A stretch of DNA of 64,000 bases, taken from positions 6,921,521 to 6,985,520 of the forward strand of contig NW_006917091.1 in the NCBI RefSeq assembly GCF_000516985.1, read 5' to 3'. A program made the position numbers and the translations under genes. Origin of the DNA: Pestalotiopsis fici W106-1. Its lineage: Eukaryota > Ascomycota > Sordariomycetes > Amphisphaeriales > Sporocadaceae. Below, one piece after another: positions 36,572 through 47,867 of the stretch; within the stretch, counting starts at the first letter, position 1; each line of letters starts with the position of its first letter. The notes under the pieces are model-generated. The model did not search any database and had not been told where the DNA came from. It worked only from the letters and a program-made list of their open reading frames with translations.

Positions 36572-37916
36572 TTGCACGGCTTGGCGCAAACCTGGTTCTC
36601 ATTTTTCTTTTCCAAACCTATAGACTTTGCATTTGGACTCTTTACTGAGAAGCTTGCGGAATAATGAGGCGTCTTTTCCGCAAAGTTTGGCAATCTTGTT
36701 TGCTGCATTCAAGGGGACTTTTCCCCCTTAGGGCATTGAGGGCGTTTTAAGTGAGGTTATAATCACTGCTTCAAATCACATCCACCGCACATCAGGAAAC
36801 TCGGCATGAATTTGAAGGGAGGGTGTATTTGGCGTTGTGACATTTTACTCGTTTGTGCGCAGCATGCACGCATACTCAGAACCTCCTCTCATTGCAGAGC
36901 ATTTCTATCTCTTCCCAATTATGGCCATCATCAAGCTTTGAGCCATGATAGACGTCAGCTCAGCCATCTATAGCGTTGATTTCTAGTTTCCGCCAATAGC
37001 TGCTAATAAATAAATGATATCAGCCATGTTTCGAGCTCATGCGGCATTGTGCATCATCATCAATCATGCTTAGTAAATCTCAGGAGGTACTCGAGTGGAG
37101 GAACTCGGGCTTCCTCATGAGCTGAGTTCGCGCTTGACTTGTGGCTGGTTCCAGAGAATCATCATATCCTACAGATGTAGTTTGAGGTCGGCACATGACA
37201 AGGCCCAAGAGAATGGATATATGTTTCATTGATGTAGATGGAGCCTGGAAGAGCCATTGTGGCGTTACTTATACACCGGGTAAGGGCGATTCGAGACTTG
37301 ATTTCAATGTTTGTCTGCAAAGAGGTTTGATATTCCTTGCATTATAATGTTACTCCTGCCCTGCTCTGTGAGGCTTGTTGCAGCTCCGAATATCGGCTCG
37401 GATCAGATCCTCCCGGCCCCGGCCCCGGCCCCGGCCTCGGGCGGTGGGAACTGAGACTGAGCACCGTTATTGTCGGTGGCACTGCCGGACATGGATCCAC
37501 TTATCGGCGCGTCCGGCAAGTGGAAATGTCCGCACCAAGATTCAATTGTAGGGAGACTCCATCTACGCTTTTTTCTCTGCCATAGATTCCGATACCTTTT
37601 GTTGTAACTGCTTGTGACTTCTTTGAGTCCCTTTGAAACAACTTGATTGTTTTATTGGTTGACTCGAGCTTCTTCATGGTGTGAGGTGGCTGACTAGGTT
37701 TGTGAGCTTGACTGTAGGTGACTAGCAAGAGTAAGAGGTGGTGGCTCCAGACTGTAGATTACAGGCCGAAGCAGCTGGGGTGTATTGACTCAAAGAAGCG
37801 TAAGCAACTGGGTGGGTGCCTCGGAGTTGATGTTGGGATGGGAATAGACAATCTGGGGAGCGGGGAGCCAAAGGTCAGATTTGCAGCAGACGCAGGTGAC
37901 AGCTCCAGGCAATCTT
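36572..37916. other. Intergenic region between convergent RING and phosphoesterase genes
   Basis: The two genes point toward each other, so this should hold both 3' UTRs. A CCCCGG hexamer repeat lies at 37412-37440. No protein-like frame is seen. Confidence 0.6.
37412..37440. repeat. CCCCGG hexamer tandem repeat
   Basis: About four to five copies of CCCCGG/CCGGCC in tandem, GC-only, in otherwise mixed DNA. Confidence 0.75.
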
Positions 37917-38891
37917 TCAATCGATTGATGTTGGCAATTCGATATTAACCATCCAAAATGGCTGATGCGGCAGTTGCGGATGGTTCCCTTGACTGGAAGC
38001 GTTGACAAATAAAGTTTGTTCTCCTGGCCGAAGAGGTTCTGCGTCTCCAGAGCAATGTGACGTCGTGGCGCATCCGCGCTGAACATGCGATCTGGCCTTT
38101 GCCTTCTTCTCTGCGGCGCTCTCTTCCGTGTCAAACTTGTTGGGAATCATGTTGGCCAGCTTATCAATGACAGTGGAACGATTGTTGTCAACATCGGTGA
38201 AATGTGAAGGTGCATCGTTGAGTCGGTCTCGCCATGTAACCAGTTTTGCGCCCCATCCTTCATGAATGTGACCGAAACAATGCAGTCGTGGCCGCGTTCT
38301 AGCGACTGCTCCGAACAAATGAGGACATCCTGCTCTGGTCCTCGAGTCTGTATAATCCAGCACTCCCAGAGGAGGCCCGTGACTAATAACGATATCGGTT
38401 CCTTCTGAGATGACAAAGTCGTGTCCGCTTTCCGGGTCATATTTGAATCCCCATCCTCCTTTGCCTGGTGTAACCGGTGTGGCGTAAACTCTCAACCTCG
38501 AACCATTAGCCAGGGTGAACTGATAGTTGCCTTCGTCGAGAAAAACGATACCGGCATCTTTCGCGTCGTCGATCAGTTTCCTTGCCTCTCCAAAATCTCC
38601 GAATTCCCGTTTGACCAAGTCGTCGTCCAAATGCTCGGGGGCCTCCGACAGCCTTTCCATGAAAGTCGGTGTATCCAGAGTGAAGTCGTGATTGCCCGCG
38701 ACGACCAATTTGAGCGGCGCGTCCAGCCGCCGAAGAAGGTCCAGCGTGGTGCGGAATTCTGCAATCTTGGATTCTTCAGTGAGGTCACCGCAGTGTATGG
38801 CGACATCTGCGTACTGCGGTGGAACATCGAATTCTTCTCCGTGAGTGTCGGAAAGAATGAGAACGCTTGTCTTGACTGTGCTGGTCGCCAT
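37917..38891 (-). CDS. Metallophosphoesterase (calcineurin-like phosphoesterase fold)
   Basis: A single exon of 324 residues. The start is ATG at 38891; the frame extends five codons further only by a TTG. All hallmark metal-binding blocks of the superfamily are in order: SDTHG (14-18), GDLTEES (35-41), GNHD (66-69), SHGPP (170-174) and GHIHEGWG (207-214). The pattern and length fit the Mpped1/2-like group of fungal enzymes, which hydrolyse phosphoesters with a two-metal centre; the natural substrate is unknown. No signal peptide or membrane segment is visible, so a cytosolic enzyme is likely. The C-terminal 60 residues hold a Cys/His-containing segment (CATTSHC) and end in a short strand-like piece (FWMVNIELP), as in close fungal relatives. 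It converges on the RING gene with no evident functional link. Confidence 0.88.
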   Translation of the reverse strand: MATSTVKTSVLILSDTHGEEFDVPPQYADVAIHCGDLTEESKIAEFRTTLDLLRRLDAPLKLVVAGNHDFTLDTPTFMERLSEAPEHLDDDLVKREFGDFGEARKLIDDAKDAGIVFLDEGNYQFTLANGSRLRVYATPVTPGKGGWGFKYDPESGHDFVISEGTDIVISHGPPLGVLDYTDSRTRAGCPHLFGAVARTRPRLHCFGHIHEGWGAKLVTWRDRLNDAPSHFTDVDNNRSTVIDKLANMIPNKFDTEESAAEKKAKARSHVQRGCATTSHCSGDAEPLRPGEQTLFVNASSQGNHPQLPHQPFWMVNIELPTSID

Positions 38892-40950
38892 GGTGAATGC
38901 GCTCAATTGAATTCATATGACGAAACAAGGGACTTCTTGTGCTCGGAAGCAGTCGGAAGAGATTTATGACTTTGTACTGCTGACAGAATACTGAGAATCC
39001 TTCAATCATGTCTGGAGAGAATCGAGGTGATCGAAGCTGTTGTAATCTGTGGAAGAAGGAGAAATGAACGAAGATGGGAAAGAATAAAACAAAAGACGGA
39101 TTCTTTTGGGAAGAGCATTCGCCTTTCCTACTTATTAGACTCGAGGCTAAATACTTTGCTACCCTGACAACCATAAGGTTGTCAGAATCCTTAATGCTGA
39201 GGAAAAGTTAGTTGATGGAGGCCTTGATGAGTCACTTTATCTTTTCTGAGGCTTAAAAACTATGGGAAGGTATAAGCGCCTTCAAGAAACATCATCTTTG
39301 CCGATGACCAAACACAACTAGACGACCTCCCTGTTTGCAAATGCGTTCCGAAATAGTCACAAAGCCCTTGTGTCTGTTGAAATTGCAGTAGGAAGACGGA
39401 AGCAAGTCAATGACCTGCGTGTAGTAGATTAGATAGTCAATAAGGGTTAAAGGGAAGGGAAAGGGGGAAAGGAGAGGGAGGAAAAAAAAAAAAAAAGGCA
39501 ACCTGGCTGGGAGATGTACAGGTGTGTAGTTAGACAGGATCGCCATAACTTGCTAAGGAACAGGAGGTCAAAAACAAGGGCATTTGTGGCGCTCAACATT
39601 GAATGATTTGAATGCTCCTCTCATGATAGAAAAGATAACCACATGTCACAGCTATCTACTGTTGTGGCAAGGTAAAGCGAAACTTGTCCAGACTTCTGAT
39701 TAATCACATAATTCAAGCTAGTCCCCTGGTCAGTTATTTAATTTTCCTAGTATCAATATCTGAGAAGGACTGACTAAGCTTTTCATTCAATCCTTTGGAT
39801 TTGGGCTTGCACCTCAGCCTACTACCGTCCTGATGGCTTGGTACCCTTCTGTCGGTACCTGACGAGATCAGATAACCTTGTCGACCTTCCACGTGTGGCT
39901 TGGTTTGTCGATTGTGGCTAGTGTTCAGGTTTGGCGGTGCAGACCAATCTACCGGCCTGCTTTCTCAATTGTCCTCTGGGCCACACACCGGAACTGAACA
40001 AACAGACCTTCATAACGTATGCTGGTCTACCTAGCCATCAGTGAATCGACTCAAGAGGGTGTCATGGTAGCCGGACAAAGCATCGCGTGCCCACGCCTCG
40101 TCGAGTATGCTCGTTCAAATCCGCATTGATCAGTTGTCAGCCTCAAGAACGTGGTATATGAAGAAATGCTCTATCATGTATAGCAAGAGCTTTGTAATCC
40201 GTCTGTATGTATTTTACGTTCTTTATTCTATAGGTACCTAGTTTTCGTTTTTGCTCAAGCATCGTGATAATTATTGTATTGTATCGCATTAAGTAGTAGC
40301 TATTTTCTTTCCAAGAATGTTTTTCTTTGTGTTTATTGATTTTTTCCCCTAGTTTTCTTTTCCCTTTTTTCTTTCTTTTTTTCCTTTTCCCTTTCTCGCT
40401 CTGTTCGATGCATAATTTACGAGAACATTGGGACCTCCTTGCGAGGCGACTGAGAAACCGGTCGGCGACGATTGGCTTGATAACGACTGATTTCGGTGAA
40501 CCAATTCGACTGATCAATCTGCTTATGGATCATTTACCTCGATAAATTTTTCAATCTAATGCTGCTTCTGCTGTAGATGGTAGGTATTGGCTCGATGAGA
40601 CAGTGTCATGATGGGACAACACCATGTCTCGCCTCCTCACGCCAGGTGCGATATTTTTATCCAATGCATTTCTACAGGCCAACGGGTGCTTTAAATCCAG
40701 TTTTAGGCTCATGTTATTGAATTGATGAAAACACTGCCACCGTCCACAGCATTCGACAAAAGTTTGCGCGGCCGATGGAAAAGACTCGCATCTAGCCCGT
40801 CTTGCCTGCATCGCAAGCGACGTCGCACAAGCCACGGAAACAAGAAAATGCCACCTACTAGACGAGGAAGACACAATCATACGAAAGAATCTGCAGTATG
40901 CTGAAGTCAGCAGCATGCCCCCAAAAGGCTGGGCTCTGGAACTTTCGTTT

Positions 40951-40972
40951 GGGGGGGGGGGGGGGGGGGGGG
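40951..40972. repeat. 22-nt poly-G tract at the gap edge
   Basis: An uninterrupted run of G, followed by GT-rich bases, sits 22 nt left of the N run. Long G tracts often stop sequencing and assembly, which may explain the gap. Confidence 0.9.
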
Positions 40973-40994
40973 TAGGGGGTAGGTGGGTGTTGTT

Positions 40995-41094
40995 NNNNNN
41001 NNNNNNNNNNNNNNNNNNNNNNNNNNNNNNNNNNNNNNNNNNNNNNNNNNNNNNNNNNNNNNNNNNNNNNNNNNNNNNNNNNNNNNNNNNNNNN
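40995..41094. other. Assembly gap of 100 N
   Basis: Exactly 100 undetermined bases. That round number is the usual placeholder for a scaffold join of unknown size, so the true distance between the flanks is not known. Confidence 0.97.
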
Positions 41095-42571
41095 AATGGG
41101 TGGCTTTGTTGTTGTTTGTGGTGATTCAAGTCAGCTGATTATGGTCATCTCTCGATATCACACTTTCAGCCTCCAATTGGGCGTCCATGCTGAGGCCTCA
41201 TCACATCTATTCACGCGTTTGCCTCCCTTTATTGGCAATGCTGTTTGTCCATCTCATCAGCTTGTGCCCGAGTTGGGTTTGCGGGTAATCTCTCCCTCCC
41301 TCTCGAGTGCTTTTGTACCTTACCCGCCCCCTTCCCTGTGATGCAACCATGTAAATCATATTGCATGGCCTAATAGATGAACACGCGATTACCATGCTCT
41401 CTCCATTTCTGGGGAGCAGGAAATTTCGTGCAGATGGTGCCATTGCAAATAATTGTCGTCATACCGAGAACGAGCAATTGAGGCATTTCATTAGCACAGG
41501 TGGCACAATTATCTCACTTTTTCTTTGCTCGCCCGAATGCAATGGCAGCAGCGCGATCGGCCATAGAGAGCAAAAGATATATATAAATATGTGCCATTCG
41601 AACCAATCACCAGTAACCCGAGAGGGGGGTCACCAACTGACCCGGGATCAAGCGTCCGGGTATCGTCATTAGGCTTCAAAAGAAAAGCAGCCAGAGGAAG
41701 CGCTTGAGCGCTGTGCCGGTCCCGCGACTCCACACGGGGTAGTTTCAGTGGACGGAATATATGACCTTTTCTTTACTTTTCTTAGATGATCTGGCAAAAT
41801 TGTGGCAAACTGTGTTTTGCTCAGCCAATCAAAGATGGTGGGCTGGGCGTTTTGGGTCTCCTCCTCGATGCCCAACGTGGCACATTCCACTAAAAGAAGG
41901 GCGATCCCTGTCCAACCAAATGGACAAGTGCATGGCTCCCGTCTGGGGGCCACTTACACGATGTTTGAGAAAAGCCTCGAAGGAGAGACTCTTTTCTTAT
42001 ACGTTGGTGATTGATTGTGATTGGAAGCCCTGTCTCTTTTAGTGACTCACCCTGACCTGTAATGAGGTCTCCCCAAACCATAGGTCGAAGACCCCATGTA
42101 GATTAGCATTGCCCCGTAGCGACCATCTAGACCTAACCACCCGCCCGAAGGGGTCTTGCTTGGCCCATGGGCCTTGCGATTCCCGGTGGTGCAGGATGCA
42201 GCTCTCCATTGCCTTGCTGGATCCTGTTATACCCGACCATCTTGATGCGCAACGCCTTGCTGCACGCCAGCCACATATACCTCGACCCCGTCAATCCTCT
42301 CCCTCGTCTCCCCTTGGCTTACACTCCTCTCAACCAGCTGACTGCTTCTTGCCCAAGACACTGATTGATCCGCCTATCTTTACGCCAGCCCAAACTCAGA
42401 AAGCATATCCCAAACGAAATGATCTACCACGACGACTTACAACCATTCACTCTAATCATTACTACAACGTTGGTCACAACTCCACCACAAATTCAATCGC
42501 CACATCTTCAAATCGACAAGACAGTGCAGACAATCACAGACTACACATAGATAAATTCAAAAATCACAGAC

Positions 42572-45136
42572 ATGATGGCGTCACTAGCTCGACCTCGAGT
42601 CGATGTCAGAGCCGCTGCCATGCCAGGAGGCTTCCCATCCCAAGACTACTGCGAGCAGCCGGATCGGCGCCCAGCAATGGTAGCAACAGGAATGACCACG
42701 GATACAGAGACGACATCCAGCCGTTCAAGTGATAGACCGGCACCCAGCAGGGGTATACTCAAGTCCACCCCCACGGGTATGACCTCTCAGAACCCGCTAG
42801 CAGCACGGTTCAATCGTAGGCCAGAAACCAGTCATCATGCATCAACATATCAACCTGCTCCCTTCGACCAGGGCGACACTTGGCCGTACGACAGCCCTGA
42901 CAATTACGACAGCTACGAGCACGAGACGGATTCCCAATCTGTCTTGTCCGAGGTCTCAACCAGCAGCACGCAGGCCACCAGCGTAGCATCAGACGAGACA
43001 GTTACCGACATGAACTGCCCACCGTCTGGCCATGTCAAGCATATCCGGCATGTGCCTTCACCTACTGTGGGGCGGGTCAAAATCAGGCCTCGTGCGCGGA
43101 CATCTTCTTCCACCGAGTTGGCCAAGAGCCCACCTCAGAAGCGACAGGTCCACATCCAGATCTTCCCTCCGGGGTCAGCAGCATCCCAGGGCCACCAGGG
43201 CCGAGAGCTGCAGTTGTCTCGCAAGACGGAGCGGGACCTGCTCGACAAGATTGACGAGCTCGAGAACCAGGCCGTCAGTCTCCGGGATGTGCGAGCCCAT
43301 CTCGACAAGGAGCTAGCCGAGGCCAACGAAAAACTCTCGGTCCGGACCCTTGAGGCCAGAGACCTGCAAAAGTCGCTCGGCCATGAACGCAACGCCAAGG
43401 AGGTACTGGCCCGGGAGCTGCAGAACCAGCGAACCCAGCTCGACGAACACCGCAGCAACCTCTCCTTGCAAAAAGGTATGCTGAATGACGCCGAGGACGA
43501 GCGGGAGACTTTCCGGGGAGCGCGGGACAGTCTGGAGAAGCAGCTTAGCCAGTTGGCACGAGACATGACAGCGCAAGAGACACGACACAAAGAGCTCGAG
43601 GCGATTCTGATACGCAAGGCTTCCGAGTCGGAGCAGTTGTCAAAATCCTTTGAGGATAAATTCGCTGCCCAGAACCGACAACTCAAGGATCTAGAAAGTC
43701 AGCGGAAATCTCTCAAACAGACGGTAGAAACCCAGGACAAACAACTCGGACAACTAAAGAGTATTACCCTTGAGCGTGACACCCTTCGATCCGATATGGA
43801 GAAGCAGCAGACAGTACATGCTGAAACGCTCAAGAAGCTCATTGTCGACCGCGATTCATTCAAGTCGAAACTAGAGGCACAAGAGAAACAGATGAAGGAG
43901 CTAGACGAGCTGATTCTTCAGCGAGACTCGTTGAAGGTCAAGATTCAAATTCTTACCAGCGAAAACGCTGCATTAAACGGAGACAAGGGACGACTAGAGG
44001 AGCGCAAGAACAGGCTCAAGGACCGTGTTGGTGAGGCGGAAAAGAAGAACGACAGCCTCACAAGAAGGATTGTAGAGCTACATTCAGAAATAGAAGGATT
44101 CAAGGGTGAGATTGCGGTCTGCAAGACACAGATCGGGGAATTCGAAGTTTCCAAGAAGGATCTCGAGGCACGGATAGAAGAGTCTGAGTCCAAGGCCAAA
44201 ACGGCCATCGAGGAAGAAAAGGAAAATACAGACAAGCTCATCGCCACAGAGAAGACGAAGCTGGAGGAAATGCAGGCACAGGCAGCGACCGACCGGGCAG
44301 AACTCGAAGCCAAGATTACCAACCTCGAAACCGAGCTGCAGGGCGCCAAGGACGCCAACGTGGTCATCGTGTCGGAGAGGCTAGAAGCCAAGGCGAGGCT
44401 CGAGACTGCCACTGGGAGTCTAGCCACGGCTTACGCGGAAGTCAAGAATGTCCAGGACCGCAACAAGGACCTTGAGTCAACCATCGAAACGACCAAGGCG
44501 CAGATCACGGCGCTGGAGGCCAAGGCCGAGGAGCTGAACCGGCTCGGCCAGCAGCACAAGGAGCTCGGACAGCATGCTGAAGGTCTCCAGGCCGATCTTG
44601 ACAAGCATGCCGTAGGCGCTGCTGCCCTCCAAGCTGACAAGGACAAGCTGGCATCAGATAGGGCCGACCTCGACGCACTGAAGGAAACGATGCAAGACGC
44701 CACAGCCATGACCAAGTTGATGGAAGAAAAAGCCAGCCTCGAAAGCCGCGTCAAGGACCTCGAGATGGAGGCCCAAGGTCTCAAGGCCGAAGAGACCATA
44801 CTCAAAGGCGAGGTCGAGATCCTCCGCACCGAGGCTAACAAGGTACCAGCGCTGACGGAGCAGCACCACGCCGTATCGGCACAATTGGGAGCGGCGCTGC
44901 AGGATCTCGCGCACACCAGGGCGGCCCTCGAAGCTGCAGCAGCTCAGGTCAAGGAGCTCAACGCGCAGGCGGCGAAGCTTCGGTCTCGCCCCAAGGAGAG
45001 GAGCGGCTCGCGGCCCAGAAAGCACGATCGCTCTAGGTCCACAGGCTTGGTGTTTGTCAGGGCTCCTTCGAACAAGGGGACTGGCGTGTTTGTTACCACG
45101 CGGGAGGCGCTCAAGGCGGAGCAAGTTGAGAAGTAG
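42572..45136 (+). CDS. Large coiled-coil protein of unknown function
   Basis: One exon, 854 residues, with tandem Met codons at the start and a CA-rich leader. Residues 1-210 are polar and probably disordered, with Ser/Thr/Pro-rich stretches, a GILKSTP motif near residue 61 and basic patches around 160-190. From about 212 (ELQLSRKTERDLLDKIDELE) to about 800 the chain is almost all charged and Leu/Ala heptads, a very long coiled coil. Segments such as LEAQEKQMKELDELILQRD recur in varied form. The last 50 residues are Arg/Lys/Ser-rich (RSRPKERSGSRPRKHDRSRS) and then a short conserved-looking tail with VFVRAPSNKGTGVFVTT. Proteins of this make-up act as scaffolds or tethers, for example at microtubule-organising centres or septa, but no specific family is recognised. 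Coiled coils attract false matches to myosin or M-protein repeats. Antisense frames of up to 183 codons inside it are mirror artefacts. Confidence 0.85.
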   Translation: MMASLARPRVDVRAAAMPGGFPSQDYCEQPDRRPAMVATGMTTDTETTSSRSSDRPAPSRGILKSTPTGMTSQNPLAARFNRRPETSHHASTYQPAPFDQGDTWPYDSPDNYDSYEHETDSQSVLSEVSTSSTQATSVASDETVTDMNCPPSGHVKHIRHVPSPTVGRVKIRPRARTSSSTELAKSPPQKRQVHIQIFPPGSAASQGHQGRELQLSRKTERDLLDKIDELENQAVSLRDVRAHLDKELAEANEKLSVRTLEARDLQKSLGHERNAKEVLARELQNQRTQLDEHRSNLSLQKGMLNDAEDERETFRGARDSLEKQLSQLARDMTAQETRHKELEAILIRKASESEQLSKSFEDKFAAQNRQLKDLESQRKSLKQTVETQDKQLGQLKSITLERDTLRSDMEKQQTVHAETLKKLIVDRDSFKSKLEAQEKQMKELDELILQRDSLKVKIQILTSENAALNGDKGRLEERKNRLKDRVGEAEKKNDSLTRRIVELHSEIEGFKGEIAVCKTQIGEFEVSKKDLEARIEESESKAKTAIEEEKENTDKLIATEKTKLEEMQAQAATDRAELEAKITNLETELQGAKDANVVIVSERLEAKARLETATGSLATAYAEVKNVQDRNKDLESTIETTKAQITALEAKAEELNRLGQQHKELGQHAEGLQADLDKHAVGAAALQADKDKLASDRADLDALKETMQDATAMTKLMEEKASLESRVKDLEMEAQGLKAEETILKGEVEILRTEANKVPALTEQHHAVSAQLGAALQDLAHTRAALEAAAAQVKELNAQAAKLRSRPKERSGSRPRKHDRSRSTGLVFVRAPSNKGTGVFVTTREALKAEQVEK

Positions 45137-45892
45137 TGAGTAGACGATGCTGCCCTGTGCAGTCCTCACCTGCTCTCTCCTCCCACTCTCCGCTGGAACC
45201 GAAAAGTGGAAATTGATTTTCTTACAATTGTCGCGTCGGACATTGTGTATTTTCGTATGTTTGAGATACGTGGCCAGAAGCCTGTGTTCCCTTTTTGTTC
45301 TGATTTGACGAGAAAATGATGGAAGTTGATGAGGGTACGATAAAGAAGAAGGAAGGGAGATTGTAATTTGTGGCTGCTGTGGCCCTGTAACAAGTCTTGT
45401 ACGCTAACCTACTTCGGTGGAGCGCTTGTATGGTCAAGACAAGTCCTATAAGAGGCATAGACAATGAGCACAAGCTCGGATTCTGGGAAAACACGGCATA
45501 TCTATGGTAAAAAGCATTGTGATAGCATGACCTGGAATGAAAACTTCAATTCTACTTGTAATCCGTCGTTTAATTTTCCTTTAATCTTTTCTTGTTCTCT
45601 TTTGGTCTTGTGTCTTATGTGGAAACATGGCTGTTGTTACGGGAAGAGGTTGTAAGCACATAGCGGTACGTAACCTGTGGATTTCGGAAATGCAATCATA
45701 TGCACAAGCTAGGGATTATTGAATTGTGCAATTTGAATAAAGGTTATGCTCGTGTGTTCAAATTGAACATGAGTGATTGAGGTCAGCAGTCCATTCCAGG
45801 TCCGCACTTAATGCTAGGCCAGTGAGTAGTGCTCCGTGGAGCCGGAGTTGTGGACTTGTAAGCTGCCTGTATCACTGCGAGTCGCCCGACAT
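45137..45892. other. Intergenic region between convergent genes
   Basis: It holds the 3' ends of the coiled-coil gene and of the methyltransferase gene. It is AT-rich toward the right, with no protein-like frame. Confidence 0.6.
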
Positions 45893-46982
45893 TTACTTCT
45901 TTATGAGCACCTCCCCTTGAACCATTGACAGCGTCGCATCGTCCCTATCCTGCCATTCAAGCCATGCATCGCGCATCTCATCCATGTCGGCTTCCAGGAT
46001 GCCGGATTTAATGTTGGATTCGCGGACCTGGGGGTTGTTGAGTGCACCATTCACCATACCTGCAGCTATAAGGAAAACACTGAATTAGTATGCCCGCGCA
46101 AAGAACAAGCCATCGACAAAGAACCATGAAACGACTGGTGGTCAACTTACCCCACATCTTTCTTTCCTCAGGCTCGGAATAGCTCCAGACACTAAAGCTT
46201 GTAGTGATCTTGCTTCTATCTCCGCCGTTGGCCTCGAGAGCCCAGGAGAGGAGCTGTCGGCCAGACTGCGTTGATGCGCCGCGGGCTCTAATAACTCGCA
46301 CCTCGAGACTACACAAAGATATATTTGTGTTAGCTTGCAGGTTCTGATTTTGGGGACGGGCGTCTGGAGCCTCGTATTTGGAGCCAATCTGCTCTGCATT
46401 CACCTACTCCTCATGGAATTTGAGTAGCCCCGGGAGCGGTGGCCAGAAGACCTCCGTCTCCATGTCCCCCTCGCGCGCCGCCACAACGCCGCCAGGCTTG
46501 GTGACGCGTAACATCTCGCGCAGAATCTCGGCCTGGCCTTTATTGTGCGCAAGAACTTGGTGGCAGTGCACAATGTCAAAAGATGCGTCCTGGAACGGCA
46601 GATGGTGTCCATCCGCCGTCAGGAACGTGATCCAGTCCTCCCCATCGATGGGGACTCCGTAGCGGTCGGCGAGCAGCTTCTTTCCGCGCTGCAGCATGAC
46701 CGGGTTGATGTCGACGGCCGTGACGCGGCCCCCGCCCGGACCGACGATATTGGCAAAGGACGCCGAGATGGATGCAGATCCCGCGCCCACGTCGAGAATG
46801 GTCAGCGCGGGGTTGCGCTGCTGCAGCTCTTTGAGTGTCGGCAACAGGTACGCGGCACTATTCTGTGCGGTGCGGTGTTCAAACACGCGAAACACGTCCT
46901 CTGGAAGCGTGCTCCAGTCCACCTTGTGTCCTGTTTCGGCGACCGTGGCGTTGGCCGGGTCCGTCTGATCGGCTTGGGACAT
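45893..46982 (-). CDS. SAM-dependent methyltransferase, class I (UbiE/COQ5-like)
   Basis: Three exons on the minus strand: 46408-46982, 46151-46308 and 45893-46065, encoding 301 residues. Intron 1 (99 nt) has donor GTAGGT and a GCTAAC branch; intron 2 (85 nt) has donor GTAAGT. The SAM-binding fold is clear: motif I LDVGAGSAS (63-71), acidic motif II TAVDIN with D91, then TADGHHLPF and FDIVHCHQVLAH, and post-motif LRVTKPGGVVAAREGD near 159-173. The C-terminal part (LLSWALEA, YSEPEERKMWG, WLEWQDRDDATLSMV) matches fungal small-molecule methyltransferases of the UbiE/COQ5 type. The N-terminus lacks a clear mitochondrial presequence, so a role in ubiquinone synthesis is not supported; a cytosolic enzyme acting on a small molecule is more likely. 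It lies in the same orientation as the receptor gene upstream. Substrate unknown. Confidence 0.86.
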
Positions 46983-47867
46983 GCTGGGTTGAGGTGATGT
47001 TGATAAGACTGGAATCTTGCTTAAGGTAATGTGTTAGCCTGCCAAGCATGCCAGTGCATGATGACTTAGAAAGTAACAAAGCGGGTTGTTGCATTCTCCT
47101 AAGTAGTTTCGAGTACGATCATATTTTGCTTACGCTGTCAGGTAATTCCGTGTTGGCTGCTGGTTTAGCATGGAATCTTCAACCTCCCTGCTGATTTTCT
47201 GCTCAGTGCTGGATGGCAGGCTCGCTTGGAACCTCTAAATATGCATCGGACGTGACAATGCACAAGGAATCGTCCAAACTATCCCTTGCGCAGATGACGC
47301 CGCCTTCGAACCAACATTAACAAGCAACTTACATCTTTGACCAATGGTCAGCCTGCTGCTGCTAGTAAAATGGGGTTATGTGTGCATAACGGCCAATTCC
47401 CAAATTCGCGCAATGATCTACTTAACAATCTAAACTGAATTTACATGGTGGAGACAAATCGCACAAATTCCGGCAATTGCAGTACGAGATAATAAGCAAT
47501 AGGTGTCAGTTAACGCGTTGCCTTGGTAGTGCCTTTGAAGGTTGGATGAAGATTAGTACGAGACCTTCACAAGTGATTACACAAAGGTGTCTATACATTC
47601 CGCCAAGCCAAGTACTAGGTGCGAGGCAATGTGCCGTCGCTGCATGCTTATAGCCATGTAGCGTGAACTAGGCATGAATGCATGTATGAGAATATTGAAT
47701 AAGCATAACGCTCTCGCCATCCTCAACGAGTAAGGTTGGCGATGGCTTTGAACCAGGTGAAGCAAACTTACTGACACACATTGGAGCGCTCCAGTAATCT
47801 ACTCATCTGGTCGATTCTCGATTAATGATTTCATGTGTTTGGTCTATTATCTATGAAAAATGAATAC
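46983..47867. other. Intergenic region upstream of the methyltransferase
   Basis: It should contain the methyltransferase promoter and the 3' UTR of the receptor gene. No protein-like frame or clear motif is seen. Confidence 0.55.

Larger units (their letters stand above)
38892..42571. other. Intergenic region with scaffold gap
   Basis: The DNA lies between the divergently oriented phosphoesterase and coiled-coil genes, so it should contain both promoters. It has a poly-A run near 39.48 kb, a T-rich run near 40.34-40.40 kb, a 22-nt poly-G tract and a 100-N gap. An open frame at 42109-42732 overlaps the start of the coiled-coil gene in another frame and looks like chance. The 100 nt before 42572 are CA-rich with few T, typical of a fungal leader. 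Sequence lost in the gap could include a gene. Confidence 0.55.

Noticed and set aside
42109..42732. 207-codon plus-strand open frame
   Set aside because: It overlaps the start of the coiled-coil gene in another frame and has no protein features of its own.
43135..44916. Large antisense frames inside the coiled-coil gene
   Set aside because: Ser/Leu/Arg-rich antisense translations are expected from Glu/Lys/Leu-rich heptads with biased codons.
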